The notes: generated by a model not told the origin, from the letters alone. Counted from the first letter of the stretch, positions 17,841-28,986 are shown. The stretch: 64,000 nucleotides of DNA from Desulfopila aestuarii DSM 18488 (GCF_900143695.1 NZ_FRFE01000004.1:124001-188000); one strand, 5' to 3'. Numbers and translations: made by a program.

Positions 17841-19910
17841 TTAGCCAATTTTAGAAATATCACCAATCTTCAAAATGAGCTCGCCGATTGCTGTCAATAG
17901 GTTGAGCCGATTGGTACGCACAGCAGCATCATCTGCCATAACCATAACGCTATCAAAGAAGCCGTCGACAGGCTGCTTCATTTTAAGCATCGCCTTCAGG
18001 GCTTCGCCATATTTTTGCTCGTTCAAAAGAGCAGTCATTTCAGACTGCACCTCCTGGAACATAACGTAAAGTGCCCGTTCCGCTTCTTCATTGAACAGCT
18101 CGGGAGAAACAGTTGTGTCACTGTTGTCCTTGATGATGTTCCGAATTCGCTTGTAGGACGAGGCAAGCACCTCAAATGCCTGATCATTGCGAATTGCCTG
18201 CAGGGCGCCGATTCTATCGAGAGCGTCCTTGACATTGTCAAATTCAACTGAGGTGACAGCTTCAACCACGCCTTGCTCGATCCCTTTTGCTACGCAGTCA
18301 TTCACGAATCGTCCTTGAATAAAATGGACTATCGTTGCGACGGTTTTTGAACTCCCATCCACTTTATTACCGTAGAGGGCGAGAGCTTTATGGACAATCT
18401 CCTGAATGGAAATATCCCAGCCGCCATCGGCTAAAATATTCAATACCGCAAGTGAGAGTCTCCGTAATCCGAACGGGTCAGCCGTACCAGTGACCTTCTG
18501 GCCAATACCGAAACAACCGGCTATTGTATCAAACCGGTCTGCCAGGGCCACAATCGCACCTACAGTTGAGCTCGGCAAATCCGCTCCAGCCCTTTTAGGC
18601 ATGTAATGCTCCTGAATAGCCAGGGCAACTTCGGTAGGCTCTTTGTCATTTTCCGCGTAGGAGGCACCCATAACCCCCTGCAGGGTGGGGAACTCACCGA
18701 CCATGTCTGAAATGAGATCCGCCTTGCAGAGATGGGCTGCACGGCTGGCAAGATCTACTTTCTCCGGAGCAATTTTCTCAGCAAGTATCCGTGAAAGTTT
18801 CACCAGACGGTCAACTTTTTCCTGCATGGTACCTAACTTGGCCTGGAAAATTATGCCGTCAAGCCTGGTCCGTTTTTCCTCAAGACTACTGTCGCAATCC
18901 TTTTTGTAGAAAAACAGGGCATCCTCAAGTCGAGCTCGCAGTACACGCTGATGGCCCTTTCTTGTGATATCCGGATCTTTCACCCGGGTGTTGTTGACCG
19001 CAACAAAGCCCGGCAATAGCTCAGCCTTATTATTAATCACCGGAAAATACTTCTGGTGTTCCCGCATAGAAGTGATAAGAACTTCGTCTGGAACCTGCAG
19101 AAATTTTTCATCAAATCTTCCACAAACGCCAAAGGGCATCTCTACAAGATTAGTCACCAGATCAACAAGATCTTCATCAACTGCAACCGATGCATCACCA
19201 TGCAGAGCCGATTCGGCAACCGCTTTCTTGATTTCTTCGACAACCATTGCCCTGCGAATTGCAATGTCGGCAACCACAAAATGTTTTTTCAGCAATTCCT
19301 CATAAACAGTGGCGTCTTGAACAGTAAAGGTGGTATTGGCGAGAAACCTGTGGCCTCTGGATGTGTTGGAGGAGACAATGCCGTCATGCTCCAAATCAAC
19401 AATATCCTGACCAAACAAGGCCAGCAGCCACTGGATCGGTCGAGCAAAGGAATGATGATTAGCACCCCACTTCATTGATTTGGGAAAAGAAAGCTCAAAC
19501 AAAAGTTCTTTTAACAGGTTCGGCAATAATGTGCTGGTATCCTTGCCTGCCATTTCCCGGACCAGCATCAGGTAGGGCCCCTTTTCAGTCTCAACCTTTT
19601 TCAGATCAGAAACCTCTGCGCCACGCGAGCGGGCAAATCCTGCAGCAGCCTTGGTGAAGTTACCATCAGCGTCGATCCCAGCCTGTGCAGAAGGTCCGAT
19701 CAGCTCTTCCCGAATATCATCTTGCTTTTCGGCAACCCCTTGAACAAGGATTGCTAATCGCCTCGGTGTCCCTTTCACTTCAATCTTGCCATGCTGTATT
19801 TTCAGCTCAGCCGCTTTGCCTATAAATTTCTCCTGAAGCTGTTTGAGGGCCGGCTGGATAAAACCGGCAGGGATTTCCTCGGTCCCAATCTCATAGAGTA
19901 GATCTCGCAT
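17841..19910 (-). CDS. glyS: Glycyl-tRNA synthetase beta subunit
   Basis: A 689-residue beta subunit of the heterotetrameric bacterial GlyRS, opening with the signature LLYEIGTEEIPAGFIQPAL. The family segment LPKSMKWG and the C-terminal anticodon-binding-like region are present. The length is normal. The alpha subunit gene (glyQ) is not downstream here, so it may lie elsewhere. Confidence 0.97.
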   Translation of the reverse strand: MRDLLYEIGTEEIPAGFIQPALKQLQEKFIGKAAELKIQHGKIEVKGTPRRLAILVQGVAEKQDDIREELIGPSAQAGIDADGNFTKAAAGFARSRGAEVSDLKKVETEKGPYLMLVREMAGKDTSTLLPNLLKELLFELSFPKSMKWGANHHSFARPIQWLLALFGQDIVDLEHDGIVSSNTSRGHRFLANTTFTVQDATVYEELLKKHFVVADIAIRRAMVVEEIKKAVAESALHGDASVAVDEDLVDLVTNLVEMPFGVCGRFDEKFLQVPDEVLITSMREHQKYFPVINNKAELLPGFVAVNNTRVKDPDITRKGHQRVLRARLEDALFFYKKDCDSSLEEKRTRLDGIIFQAKLGTMQEKVDRLVKLSRILAEKIAPEKVDLASRAAHLCKADLISDMVGEFPTLQGVMGASYAENDKEPTEVALAIQEHYMPKRAGADLPSSTVGAIVALADRFDTIAGCFGIGQKVTGTADPFGLRRLSLAVLNILADGGWDISIQEIVHKALALYGNKVDGSSKTVATIVHFIQGRFVNDCVAKGIEQGVVEAVTSVEFDNVKDALDRIGALQAIRNDQAFEVLASSYKRIRNIIKDNSDTTVSPELFNEEAERALYVMFQEVQSEMTALLNEQKYGEALKAMLKMKQPVDGFFDSVMVMADDAAVRTNRLNLLTAIGELILKIGDISKIG

Positions 19911-20118
19911 AGTTCTTCGATGTTAGTAAAAGTAGTTAGGGATTATTGGCTTTCGTAAAAGGCCGTGATTTCTTGAAGGCAGAATACACTTTGTAGCTTT
20001 TATGCCCTTTTCCTGAACATCTCAAGCCTTTTTACCGAAATATGCAGATTATTGGCTCCGCAGTACCGGATCACCAGCAACTCAGCCGGCAACATAGAGA
20101 AAGCAAAAAAGGAATGAC

Positions 20119-20850
20119 TCAGGATTCGAGCATGGCAAAGGTTGAATAATCGTCACAAAGATTTTCAACGCGTACAGAGTAGTTTTTAATCTCTTTCAGA
20201 TCGGATAGGCAGGTGCCTATACTGCGGGTAACAGATTCCACTGAAAGCATTTTTTGCTCGGCACTCGCAAGGGCGAGTATTTCGCCATCAATACACTTTT
20301 CAATCTCAGTTATGAGATCTTCAATCCACATAAAAGTATTGAAACGAACAGCAACTCTGGCATGGCCCCAGTTACCCATAGATCGGGGAAGTGAATTTTG
20401 CAGCGTCCTGTTGATCGGCAGAGATATTGGTACCTTGATACGAAGTTCAAGATCTGGAGAGCTATTGAGGCTGCCGCACATAACACAAGTATACTGACGG
20501 ATGTTGAGTGTTTCCCCGAACCCGCCGTTACTAAGAAAATAGGGGAACTCGATTTCCATATGCGATGCTTCCGCATCAAGACGATCCTTCATTTCCTGAA
20601 GGATCTGCTGGAAATTCTGCAAATCGATTGCCCCGTGAAACTGATTGAGAATCTCTACAAAACGGCTCATATGTGTCCCCTTGAAATGATGGGGTAAATT
20701 CACATACATGTTCACCGTGGCAATAGTGTTCTGACGGCTTTTCGCCTTGTCGAGAACCGTTACCGGATATGAGACGGTTTTCACACCGACTTTCTTGATA
20801 TTGATACGCCGGTGATCAATCGAACTCTGTATATCTTTCATCTCTTCCAT
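20119..20850 (-). CDS. folE2: GTP cyclohydrolase FolE2 (type IB)
   Basis: A 243-residue enzyme of the FolE2/COG1469 family, which makes 7,8-dihydroneopterin triphosphate from GTP for folate and pterin pathways. Recognised from the opening (DIQSSIDHRRINIKKVGVK) and the NMYVNLPHHFKGTHMSRFVE signature. The metal-site cysteine is in the YTCVMCG region. The ATG at 20850 is chosen; the frame extends 23 codons to a TTG. It is the last gene of a minus-strand run. Confidence 0.9.
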   Translation of the reverse strand: MEEMKDIQSSIDHRRINIKKVGVKTVSYPVTVLDKAKSRQNTIATVNMYVNLPHHFKGTHMSRFVEILNQFHGAIDLQNFQQILQEMKDRLDAEASHMEIEFPYFLSNGGFGETLNIRQYTCVMCGSLNSSPDLELRIKVPISLPINRTLQNSLPRSMGNWGHARVAVRFNTFMWIEDLITEIEKCIDGEILALASAEQKMLSVESVTRSIGTCLSDLKEIKNYSVRVENLCDDYSTFAMLES

Positions 20851-20925
20851 GTTGACAAGATTTCCATGGTTCCGGAGTCGTCTTCGTAGGGATAGTCTCT
20901 CAAGGCAAAGCTCTCGCAATAATGA

Positions 20926-21276
20926 TCAGCCTATCAGCCTCTTTACTGCCTTCTTCAGGTCATCAATATCTGCTGATTTAACAACATACTCATCCGATGC
21001 CCACGCGCCAAGATCCTGTTTATATTCGTGATATGCGCTACTCAAGATGACAGGTGTTGCCGCGTCGATCATTTTCATCTGTCTTAACACTTCAATACCG
21101 TTCATGCCGGGCATCTGGATGTCAAGGATAACGAGATCAGGTTTGTCTGATTGAAATTTTTCCAGTGCTTCCTCACCATTCATTGCGGAAATGACAGTGT
21201 AGCCATCATCAACAAATTCCTCATGATAGAGCAACTGGATGCTTTCTTCATCATCAACAAGCAGGATTTTCTTCAC
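20926..21276 (-). CDS. Single-domain response regulator (CheY-like)
   Basis: A 116-residue receiver domain without output domain. The phosphorylation site is the Asp in LDIQMPG (about residue 52), with the acidic pair DDEE at 8-11 and the conserved lysine in VVKSAD (about 101). No kinase gene is adjacent. It sits between galT and folE2. Confidence 0.93.
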   Translation of the reverse strand: MKKILLVDDEESIQLLYHEEFVDDGYTVISAMNGEEALEKFQSDKPDLVILDIQMPGMNGIEVLRQMKMIDAATPVILSSAYHEYKQDLGAWASDEYVVKSADIDDLKKAVKRLIG

Positions 21277-21302
21277 TCAACCCCCCTTTCCCTTCGGGCA
21301 TA

Positions 21303-22301
21303 TTACAGAGATTGACGCAGGTATGCCGCTGCTTCTTCAGGCGGCATCGGATTAATATAAAACCCGGAACCCCATTCAAAACCTGCAATAGAGGTCAGTT
21401 TCGGCACTATTTCAAAGTGCCAGTGATAGTGTTCAAGTCCGTTCGATTGGAGAGGCTCGTTGTGCAGTACAAAGTTGTAAGGTACATCAGCGATGCAGCT
21501 ATCGAGTCGTCGCAGCGTCTCAGACAGGAGCTGTGCCAGGCTGAATAGATTGCTGTCCTCTTCCTTGCAATAGGCCGAAGAGTGATACTTCGGTAATACC
21601 CACATTTCAAAAGGAGTTCGGGGCGCAAATGGGGTTAGCGTGATAAAATGTTCATTTTGACAGACAACCCGAACATCCTGTTTGATCTCCTGGCGGATGA
21701 TGTCACAAAATATACAACGTTCTTTATAACGAAAATACGAAAGCGCCCCAGCAAGTTCAGATACAATCATGCGTGGCAAAATCGGCAGGGCAATCAGTTG
21801 AGAATGCGAATGCTCAAGGGAAGCTCCAGCCGCCTTGCCATGATTTTTAAAAATCATGGCATATTTAAAGCGGGGGTCACGGCCGAGGTCGTTTATCCTT
21901 TCCTTGAAAGCTTTAAGAACCAGAAGCATCTTCTCCGGCGGCAACGCAGAAAACGACTGCTCGTGGACCGGGCTTTCAATAATGACTTCATGGGCACCAA
22001 TCCCGTTCATCCGGTCATAGAGCCCTTCACCTTCCTTATCAAGATTACCTTCAATTATCAGAGCCGGATATTTATTCGGAACCACCCGCACCTGCCATGG
22101 TGCGCCATCCCTTCTTGGATGACCATTGGCATCATACGCAAGGACTTCCGGCGGTGTCGTGTTTTCATTCCCCGGACAAAGTGGACAGAACCCACCACTT
22201 GTCGCACTTTGCTCAATGAGGAAATCTGTCGGCCGTTTCCGTCGTTCTTTGGAAATGATGATCCATCGGCCGAGAACAGGGTCTTTGCGCAGTTCCGGCA
22301 T
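21303..22301 (-). CDS. galT: Galactose-1-phosphate uridylyltransferase
   Basis: A 332-residue HIT-superfamily enzyme that exchanges UMP between UDP-glucose and galactose-1-phosphate. The opening LRKDPVLGRWIIISKER, the active-site histidine region HSHSQLIALP and the zinc-site-like CPLCPGNE are visible. In Desulfobacterota such copies usually feed cell-surface polysaccharide synthesis. It is followed by the response regulator gene 26 bases later. Confidence 0.93.
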   Translation of the reverse strand: MPELRKDPVLGRWIIISKERRKRPTDFLIEQSATSGGFCPLCPGNENTTPPEVLAYDANGHPRRDGAPWQVRVVPNKYPALIIEGNLDKEGEGLYDRMNGIGAHEVIIESPVHEQSFSALPPEKMLLVLKAFKERINDLGRDPRFKYAMIFKNHGKAAGASLEHSHSQLIALPILPRMIVSELAGALSYFRYKERCIFCDIIRQEIKQDVRVVCQNEHFITLTPFAPRTPFEMWVLPKYHSSAYCKEEDSNLFSLAQLLSETLRRLDSCIADVPYNFVLHNEPLQSNGLEHYHWHFEIVPKLTSIAGFEWGSGFYINPMPPEEAAAYLRQSL

Positions 22302-22307
22302 GTTGAA

Positions 22308-22670
22308 TTAGAGTCCTTTGGATTTTTCCCGTGTTTCCTGCAGGGTTTTGCAATCGATACACAGCGTGGTCACCGGTCGTGCCTCAAGGCGCTTAATACC
22401 GATTTCCTCACCGCAACCATCACATACACCAAACTCCCCTTCTTCGATCCGGACCAGGGCCTCTTCAATTTTCGAAAGCAATTTTCGCTCACGATCACGG
22501 ATGCGAAGCTCAAAACTGCGACCAGATTCGACAGTCGCGCGGTCATTCGGATCAGGAATATTGGTGGTCTGATCGGTCATTTCGTTAAGGGTCTTGCCAA
22601 CTTCAGCAAGGATTTCCTCTTTTTTGGTTATCAGCTGCTCTTTAAATTGCTCCAATGTTGCCTTATCCAT
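22308..22670 (-). CDS. dksA: DksA/TraR-family RNA polymerase-binding factor
   Basis: A 120-residue protein with an N-terminal coiled coil (about residues 1-75) and a C4 zinc finger (CDGCGE ... CIDC, about 83-107). DksA binds the RNA polymerase secondary channel and works with ppGpp. The coiled-coil tip acidic residues fit the DPNDRAT segment. It is in one run with rpoZ, another polymerase gene. Confidence 0.9.
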   Translation of the reverse strand: MDKATLEQFKEQLITKKEEILAEVGKTLNEMTDQTTNIPDPNDRATVESGRSFELRIRDRERKLLSKIEEALVRIEEGEFGVCDGCGEEIGIKRLEARPVTTLCIDCKTLQETREKSKGL

Positions 22671-22697
22671 CCAGCCTTTCCTCCAAAACCGTGATAA

Positions 22698-23195
22698 TTA
22701 AACATCCTTTCGGATGTACGTGCCACTCTTGCCGCCTGTTTTCTTCAATAGGCGGATATCACTGATCACCATCGACTTATCGACAGCTTTACACATATCG
22801 TAAATAGTAAGCGCCGCGACAGAGACCGCAGTCAGCGCTTCCATCTCAACACCTGTCTTTCCACAAATGCCGACTGTTGCCAGAATTTCAATTGAATTAT
22901 CTTCGTCTTGCAGACAAAAGTCAATGTTGACCTTCGTAATGAGCAACGGATGGGCAAGGGGAATGAGGTCATCTACCTTTTTAGCGGCCAAAATACCGGC
23001 AATTCTCGCGATTCCTAGAACATCGCCTTTTGACATTTTCCCGGCCTTCACTTTCTGAAATGCCTCAGGACTCATCGTGATTGTGCCGGCTGCATGTGCG
23101 ACCCTTTCGGATTCTACCTTGCCACCGACGTCAACCATGACAGCATTACCATCGCCGTCAAAATGGGTAAAACACTTTTCGCTCTGGTCAGCCAT
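22698..23195 (-). CDS. moaC: Cyclic pyranopterin monophosphate synthase MoaC
   Basis: A 165-residue enzyme in molybdenum-cofactor synthesis, converting the MoaA product to cyclic pyranopterin monophosphate. Conserved segments are MVDVGGK, the IPLAHPLLI substrate region and [21 protein letters not shown]. Length is normal. It begins 2 bases after the dnaJ stop. Confidence 0.96.
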   Translation of the reverse strand: MADQSEKCFTHFDGDGNAVMVDVGGKVESERVAHAAGTITMSPEAFQKVKAGKMSKGDVLGIARIAGILAAKKVDDLIPLAHPLLITKVNIDFCLQDEDNSIEILATVGICGKTGVEMEALTAVSVAALTIYDMCKAVDKSMVISDIRLLKKTGGKSGTYIRKDV

Positions 23196-23197
23196 CG

Positions 23198-24334
23198 CTA
23201 TTTCCCTTTACCGTTTTTGCCCATAACTTCGTTAAAGAGGCGCGCGAAAAAACCTTCATGCTCCTTCGTCTGTCCGTGCTGCTGGCAAAGCGTATCAAAA
23301 TCTCTTAAGACCTTTTTCTGCTCTTCGCAGAGATTCGTCGGTGTCAGTACCTGCAACTCTACAATCATATTGCCTATGCCACCACCGCGAAGCCTGGGTA
23401 CCCCTTCATTCTTCAAGGTGAACCGCTCACCGGATTGGCTTCCTGCTGGAATGTTGAGTTTCTTTTTACCGTGAATAGTTGGCACTTCCAGGTCTGCACC
23501 GAGAGCTGCACTCACCATCGAGACCGGCAATCGGGCATAAACTGTGTCGCCTTCCCGCATAAAAAATTCATGCTCTTCAACATGGACTATGACATACAGA
23601 TCCCCGGCAGGACCACCTTTGCGCCCTCCCTCGCCTTCTCCCCGCAGACGCATTCGAGCACCATTGTCGACCCCGGCGGGAATCTTGATCGCAACCAGCT
23701 TGCTTTTGTGCACCAATCCTGAACCGTCACAGTCATTACATGGATCAGTGATGATATCACCTTCTCCATGACAATGCGGGCAGGTAGAACTGACCTGGAA
23801 AAAGCCCTGGGAACGAATCACCTGACCACGCCCACCGCAACTAGGGCATGTTTTTCGTGGATGTCCCGGTCTACTGCCTGTACCTTCACAGGTCCAGCAA
23901 GTGTCCCGACGACTCAGCTCAACTTCTTTGGAAATACCGTGTACCGCTTCCATAAAGCTGATGGTGACATCATAACGGAGATCATTGCCAGCCACAGGCC
24001 CTTCCCTGCGGCCTCGAGAGCGACCACCGCCAAACCCAAAAAGATCGCCGAAGATGTCACCGAAACTGGAGAACACATCTTCGAAATTCCCGGGGCCGCT
24101 GTAGCCGCTGCTCTTTAAGCCGTCATGACCATAGGTATCATAGATCTGACGTTTTTTTTCGTCGCTGAGAACCTCATACGCTTCGGTACATTCCTTGAAT
24201 TTTTCCTCAGCTTCCTTGTCATCCGGATTTCGGTCCGGATGATACTGCATGGCCAGCTTTCTATAGGCCTTTTTTATCTCTCCGCTCGATGCGCTTTTGC
24301 CGACAGCAAGAATTTCGTAATAATCTCTTTTCAT
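23198..24334 (-). CDS. dnaJ: Chaperone protein DnaJ
   Basis: A 378-residue co-chaperone of DnaK. The J domain at the N-terminus has the HPD motif ([10 protein letters not shown]). A Gly/Phe-rich region follows, then four zinc-finger repeats ([32 protein letters not shown]) and the C-terminal substrate-binding domains. The ATG at 24334 is the normal start; a TTG four codons upstream is open but unlikely. Confidence 0.97.
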   Translation of the reverse strand: MKRDYYEILAVGKSASSGEIKKAYRKLAMQYHPDRNPDDKEAEEKFKECTEAYEVLSDEKKRQIYDTYGHDGLKSSGYSGPGNFEDVFSSFGDIFGDLFGFGGGRSRGRREGPVAGNDLRYDVTISFMEAVHGISKEVELSRRDTCWTCEGTGSRPGHPRKTCPSCGGRGQVIRSQGFFQVSSTCPHCHGEGDIITDPCNDCDGSGLVHKSKLVAIKIPAGVDNGARMRLRGEGEGGRKGGPAGDLYVIVHVEEHEFFMREGDTVYARLPVSMVSAALGADLEVPTIHGKKKLNIPAGSQSGERFTLKNEGVPRLRGGGIGNMIVELQVLTPTNLCEEQKKVLRDFDTLCQQHGQTKEHEGFFARLFNEVMGKNGKGK

Positions 24335-24355
24335 TTGCTCAAACAACTGTTGATA

Positions 24356-24625
24356 TTACGCAATAATCGAGGAAATCTCTGACAGTTCTGCGGTATCTTT
24401 CTTGTCGCGTCCTAACCGTTCCGGCAGATCGTTTACATTCTCCATTGTCACCTTACCAGCGGCAATTTCCCTCAACGTCATCACGATCTCTTTGTTTTTG
24501 GCTTCTATTAAATAGGGCTCACCCTGCCGATGCTGCTTAATCCGCTTCACCGCCAGATGAATGAGATTGAAACGATTATCATCACCTACAATTTCAAGAC
24601 AATCTTCAACTGTGATTCTCGCCAT
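24356..24625 (-). CDS. rpoZ: RNA polymerase omega subunit
   Basis: An 89-residue omega subunit with the typical opening [27 protein letters not shown] (shown as the N-terminus) and the [13 protein letters not shown] segment. It assists assembly of the beta' subunit. First gene of a seven-gene minus-strand run. Confidence 0.95.
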   Translation of the reverse strand: MARITVEDCLEIVGDDNRFNLIHLAVKRIKQHRQGEPYLIEAKNKEIVMTLREIAAGKVTMENVNDLPERLGRDKKDTAELSEISSIIA

Positions 24626-24687
24626 TTTTTCCTCTACCTCGTAAGTTGTAACTCCTGTGACCGTTCAGTAAATTCCCAGGAGAACTC

Positions 24688-24795
24688 ATGGAAATGCTGA
24701 AAGCCATAATGGAGATGTTGGATGCTGCTTACGTCGCATTACGCAATCCGCGACATGATTTTCCGTTACTCAACGCACCTTATAAAGGTGAATGA
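24688..24795 (+). CDS. Candidate 35-residue small protein
   Basis: A short frame opening with ATG six bases after a good ribosome binding site (AGGAG). The product starts with a Met-rich amphipathic helix (MEMLKAIMEMLDAAY) and ends in a polar tail. It is divergent from rpoZ in a gap that would otherwise be empty. No homology is known to me; chance is possible at this length. Confidence 0.35.
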   Translation: MEMLKAIMEMLDAAYVALRNPRHDFPLLNAPYKGE

Positions 24796-24867
24796 TTTTC
24801 ACGAAAAGCTTATTTTTTCTATAAACATAGTGCCAAGCGTTGGCCCCAGAAACATATGAGCCTGACG

Positions 24868-26166
<1,299 letters not shown>

Positions 26167-26508
26167 CTATATTCTCCTGATATTCTGGTGAATTCGCCAA
26201 GGCCACTGCAATGTTATGGGCGAAATACCCTGTTGCAGGTTTCCTCTGCCTTCGGCATCAGCTGCTTTTGGCGAAACCACATAGAGGTTGTGTGAACTCT
26301 CCTGACTTGCAGGAGCAGACACACAAAATAATTGCAAATCATTTCTGCGTGAGACAAACTGCTAAATATAGCCAACTCCTCCATTAAAGTCAATCTTCGC
26401 AACAACTATCACTGCCTGGCACAATAATCCTGTAAAATCGTTAGGCTAACTACCATGAGAGCACCTTTACAACAATCATCAGTCCATATACGTTCAACTG
26501 CTCGACCG

Positions 26509-26537
26509 TTGACACCTACCGGCAAATACCTTACAGT
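26509..26537 (+). promoter_or_regulatory. Predicted sigma-70 promoter upstream of tatB
   Basis: TTGACA and TACAGT are separated by 17 bases. The -35 matches consensus and the -10 is weaker. Confidence 0.45.
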
Positions 26538-26543
26538 TCGCGA

Positions 26544-26691
26544 ACTAGAAAAGAGGCAAGTTACGGGGCAGGCAATGTGGTTTGCCTGTAACCCTGCGGG
26601 ACATATCTGATTCGCAGAATACGATGCGAACATTTATACTACCGAAAAATATTGAATTCTCTGTGTTCGTCGTGTACGAACACAGATTTTT
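26544..26691 (+). ncRNA. Candidate structured small RNA or leader
   Basis: Between the predicted promoter and the terminator about 148 bases can form at least three hairpins: CAGGCAA/TTGCCTG with a six-base loop (about 26569-26588), TTCGCA/TGCGAA (about 26612-26631), and the terminator stem. No known RNA family was recognised. It could be an independent RNA or an attenuating leader for tatB-tatC. Confidence 0.35.
26661..26691 (+). terminator. Rho-independent terminator before tatB
   Basis: A perfect 10-base stem (CTGTGTTCGT / ACGAACACAG) with a 5-base loop is followed by ATTTTT. It lies only about 35 bases before the tatB ATG, so it can act as an attenuator or end a separate RNA. A 16-base palindrome (CTCCAGAATTCTGGAG) directly follows at 26692-26707. 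Confidence 0.75.
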
Positions 26692-26725
26692 CTCCAGAAT
26701 TCTGGAGTAGATGTAGAGGCTATTT

Positions 26726-27202
26726 ATGTTTGGTATTGGCTTACCTGAGATGATTCTGATCCTGGCCTTGGCGCTCATCGTTGTCGGACCGGACAAACTC
26801 CCAGAACTCGCTCGTTCCCTTGCCAAGGGGATTATGGAACTGAAAAAGACTGCGGAAGGTTTCAAGGAGCAAATAAAAGAGGAAGGCAATATCCTAGACG
26901 ATGTACGCCCCGATCTTGAAAATGCGGCAAAGACCTTCAAAAGTCACATGCTCGATCATCCTGACAAGGGCGCGACCAGTCTCTTCCCTGCCGACGCCAA
27001 TACTGCATCTGCCGATCATGCCGCCAAAGCCTACGAAGAACTCACCCAAACCGGAGTCAATCCTGCGGCACTGCCGGTGGATAACGTAGCCCCGGCAAAA
27101 ATACTACCCTCCGATCTTACAGAAGATGTGACAGATGAAAACTCGGTGGCAGCAAATCAACCGAAGGAAGATGACAACAATAAATCGTCCGCTGCCAAAT
27201 GA
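26726..27202 (+). CDS. tatB: Twin-arginine translocase subunit TatB-like
   Basis: A 158-residue protein: one N-terminal membrane helix (residues 5-21) followed by the amphipathic helix LPELARSLAKGIMELKK and a long acidic tail. The opening FGIGLPEMILILALALIVVG has the Glu at position 8 and Pro at 22 of TatB-type proteins. It works with TatC to export folded, cofactor-bearing proteins. The stop overlaps tatC (ATGA). Confidence 0.85.
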   Translation: MFGIGLPEMILILALALIVVGPDKLPELARSLAKGIMELKKTAEGFKEQIKEEGNILDDVRPDLENAAKTFKSHMLDHPDKGATSLFPADANTASADHAAKAYEELTQTGVNPAALPVDNVAPAKILPSDLTEDVTDENSVAANQPKEDDNNKSSAAK

Positions 27203-27972
27203 GTGAGTACAATCTTCAGAAGACCATCCCTGCCCTTGAACGCAGTCTTGCCTTTTTTCGCCCCCACCACCTTGAACTGCGCAACCGGCTGATCAAGATT
27301 TTTGCGTCCATTGTTATCTGTACCGTCGTCGCCTATCTTTTTGTCGAAAAAATTGCCGGATTCTGCATTGCGCCGCTCATGGCCGCAAGCCCCCTGGTAG
27401 GGAAACTGGTATATACCAATCTCCCAGAAGCTTTTATCAGTTATATCAAACTCGCTCTCATGGTTGGGCTATTGACCAGCTTTCCGGTTGCGCTCTACCA
27501 AATCTGGGTATTCATTGCCCCGGGTCTTCATAAAAGTGAAAAAAAACTTGCGGTCATCATCGTCTTCTGGGCTTCGCTCCTCTTTATCGGAGGCGGAGCC
27601 TTTGCTTTTTTTGCTGTTTTACCGAAAATGCTTGTCTACTTCATGAGCTACGCCCATGAGGGTTTGGAGCCACTCCCAAAGCTCGGGATGTACCTGACTT
27701 TTGTCGCCCGCACCGTTATGACATTTGGCCTCAGCTTCCAGATACCTTTTCTGATGGTGATGGCCGGCAAAGCAGGAGTTGTTCGCTCCGCCTATTTCAG
27801 ATCCAAACGGGTTTATTTCTATATGGCCATCCTGGGTTTATCGTTTCTCCTTACAGCCGGTGATTTTATGGCGACAGCCCTTCTGGCCTTCCCTTTGTTT
27901 GGCCTTTACGAGATAGGCATCTTCCTCTCCGCCATCTTTTCCAGAAAAAACAAGAGCAAAGCAAAAAGCTGA
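27199..27972 (+). CDS. tatC: Sec-independent translocase TatC
   Basis: A 257-residue polytopic protein with six membrane helices. TatC binds the twin-arginine signal. Typical segments are HHLELRNRLIKI at the N-terminus, FPVALYQIWVFIAPGLHKSEKK, and a conserved Glu-containing loop before the last helices. Translationally coupled to tatB. No twin-arginine substrate was found nearby. Confidence 0.95.
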   Translation: MSEYNLQKTIPALERSLAFFRPHHLELRNRLIKIFASIVICTVVAYLFVEKIAGFCIAPLMAASPLVGKLVYTNLPEAFISYIKLALMVGLLTSFPVALYQIWVFIAPGLHKSEKKLAVIIVFWASLLFIGGGAFAFFAVLPKMLVYFMSYAHEGLEPLPKLGMYLTFVARTVMTFGLSFQIPFLMVMAGKAGVVRSAYFRSKRVYFYMAILGLSFLLTAGDFMATALLAFPLFGLYEIGIFLSAIFSRKNKSKAKS

Positions 27973-27978
27973 ACCGGA

Positions 27979-28986
27979 TCAACCGATCTCCTGTTTCAAC
28001 AGACAACAGGAGATCCTGTGCTGCGGTCGCCCTTCTTCATCATACTCAATGGTATCAGGTTGCAGCAGCTTGTTCATCACACACCCTTCACCAATATTGA
28101 GCTGAAAGAATCTGTCTTCGGTTAGCCCACTATTTTTCACCAGCAGATTATTTTCAATGCGATAACTGTTAACCGGATGATCTTCACATAAAGGACACTG
28201 ATAGACCCTACCGTTGGGAAAGATGAAATAGTTTTCAGCCACAACTCCGGCACAGCCAAAAGTCTCATTTGCGTCGAGAAAGACCTTTGGGTAGGTCACA
28301 TGTATCCCCGCTTCAGCGGCCTGCCTGGCCACTTGCGGAACCACAGCAAGCCACTCTTCGCGACTCACCTGCACCCCTGACTCATCACCAGCCTGCCGGG
28401 TTGCGGATTTTCCGCGTAACCCGATAACTTGAATAAAAAATTTCTTTACTCCGAAACCGGTCAGCACAGCCACCATACGATGCAGGTGGCCAATATTGCG
28501 TCGGCTCACTGTATAGATAACACTGACATTGAATCCCAGTTGAACGGCTTGCTGCAGGTGAGTCGTGCAAACATCGAACACTCCTTCCCCCCGGATCGGA
28601 TCATTGATTTGAGCATCTGGACCATCAAGGCTGAAACTCAAGTAGTCAAGTTCATTAGGTGTGACTTTGTAGAGGAAATCATGGAAAAGATATCCATTCG
28701 AATCTACGGTAACATCAAACCCGAGTGTTTTGGCAAATCGCACTGCTTCTGGCAAATCCGGATGCATGGTCGGCTCACCGCCCAAAAAGATGACATTGCT
28801 CTTTTTGCCTGGTGCCGCAAACAATTTTAACCAGCTCTGAATAGTGGCGATATCAAGAGCCTGAGTGCCATGCTGCTTCGGGTTGATATAACAGTGACTG
28901 CATGAAAGATTACAGGCGGTGAGAATATGAAAAAAAATATTTCTCTCGCCAGGCTTGAAGCCGACGGTTCTCGGGACGTGATTCAT
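27979..28986 (-). CDS. Radical SAM protein with C-terminal cysteines (SPASM-like)
   Basis: A 335-residue enzyme. The radical SAM motif CNLSCSHC is at about residues 26-33, followed by LGGEPTMHPD. The C-terminal part has more cysteines (FGCAGVV, QCPLCED, CVMN, SCCLL), which fit extra iron-sulfur clusters as in SPASM or twitch domains. Such enzymes often modify peptides or cofactors. No precursor peptide was recognised nearby. It is the last gene of a run starting with the SPFH protein. Confidence 0.85.
   Translation of the reverse strand: MNHVPRTVGFKPGERNIFFHILTACNLSCSHCYINPKQHGTQALDIATIQSWLKLFAAPGKKSNVIFLGGEPTMHPDLPEAVRFAKTLGFDVTVDSNGYLFHDFLYKVTPNELDYLSFSLDGPDAQINDPIRGEGVFDVCTTHLQQAVQLGFNVSVIYTVSRRNIGHLHRMVAVLTGFGVKKFFIQVIGLRGKSATRQAGDESGVQVSREEWLAVVPQVARQAAEAGIHVTYPKVFLDANETFGCAGVVAENYFIFPNGRVYQCPLCEDHPVNSYRIENNLLVKNSGLTEDRFFQLNIGEGCVMNKLLQPDTIEYDEEGRPQHRISCCLLKQEIG

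Larger units (their letters stand above)
26167..26725. other. Gene-poor gap with a candidate structured RNA
   Basis: 559 bases without a supported protein gene. The left part holds the purA leader. The right part has a sigma-70-like promoter, several hairpins and a rho-independent terminator just before tatB. Confidence 0.6.

Noticed and set aside
21648-22694. 348-residue plus-strand frame antisense to galT and dksA
   Set aside because: Two well-recognised genes occupy the minus strand; no domain in the opposite frame.
27985-28015. 11-bp perfect inverted repeat GATCTCCTGTT / AACAGGAGATC
   Set aside because: It lies inside the 3' end of the radical SAM coding region and lacks a T-tract on both strands; it may help end the convergent transcripts but this is not shown.
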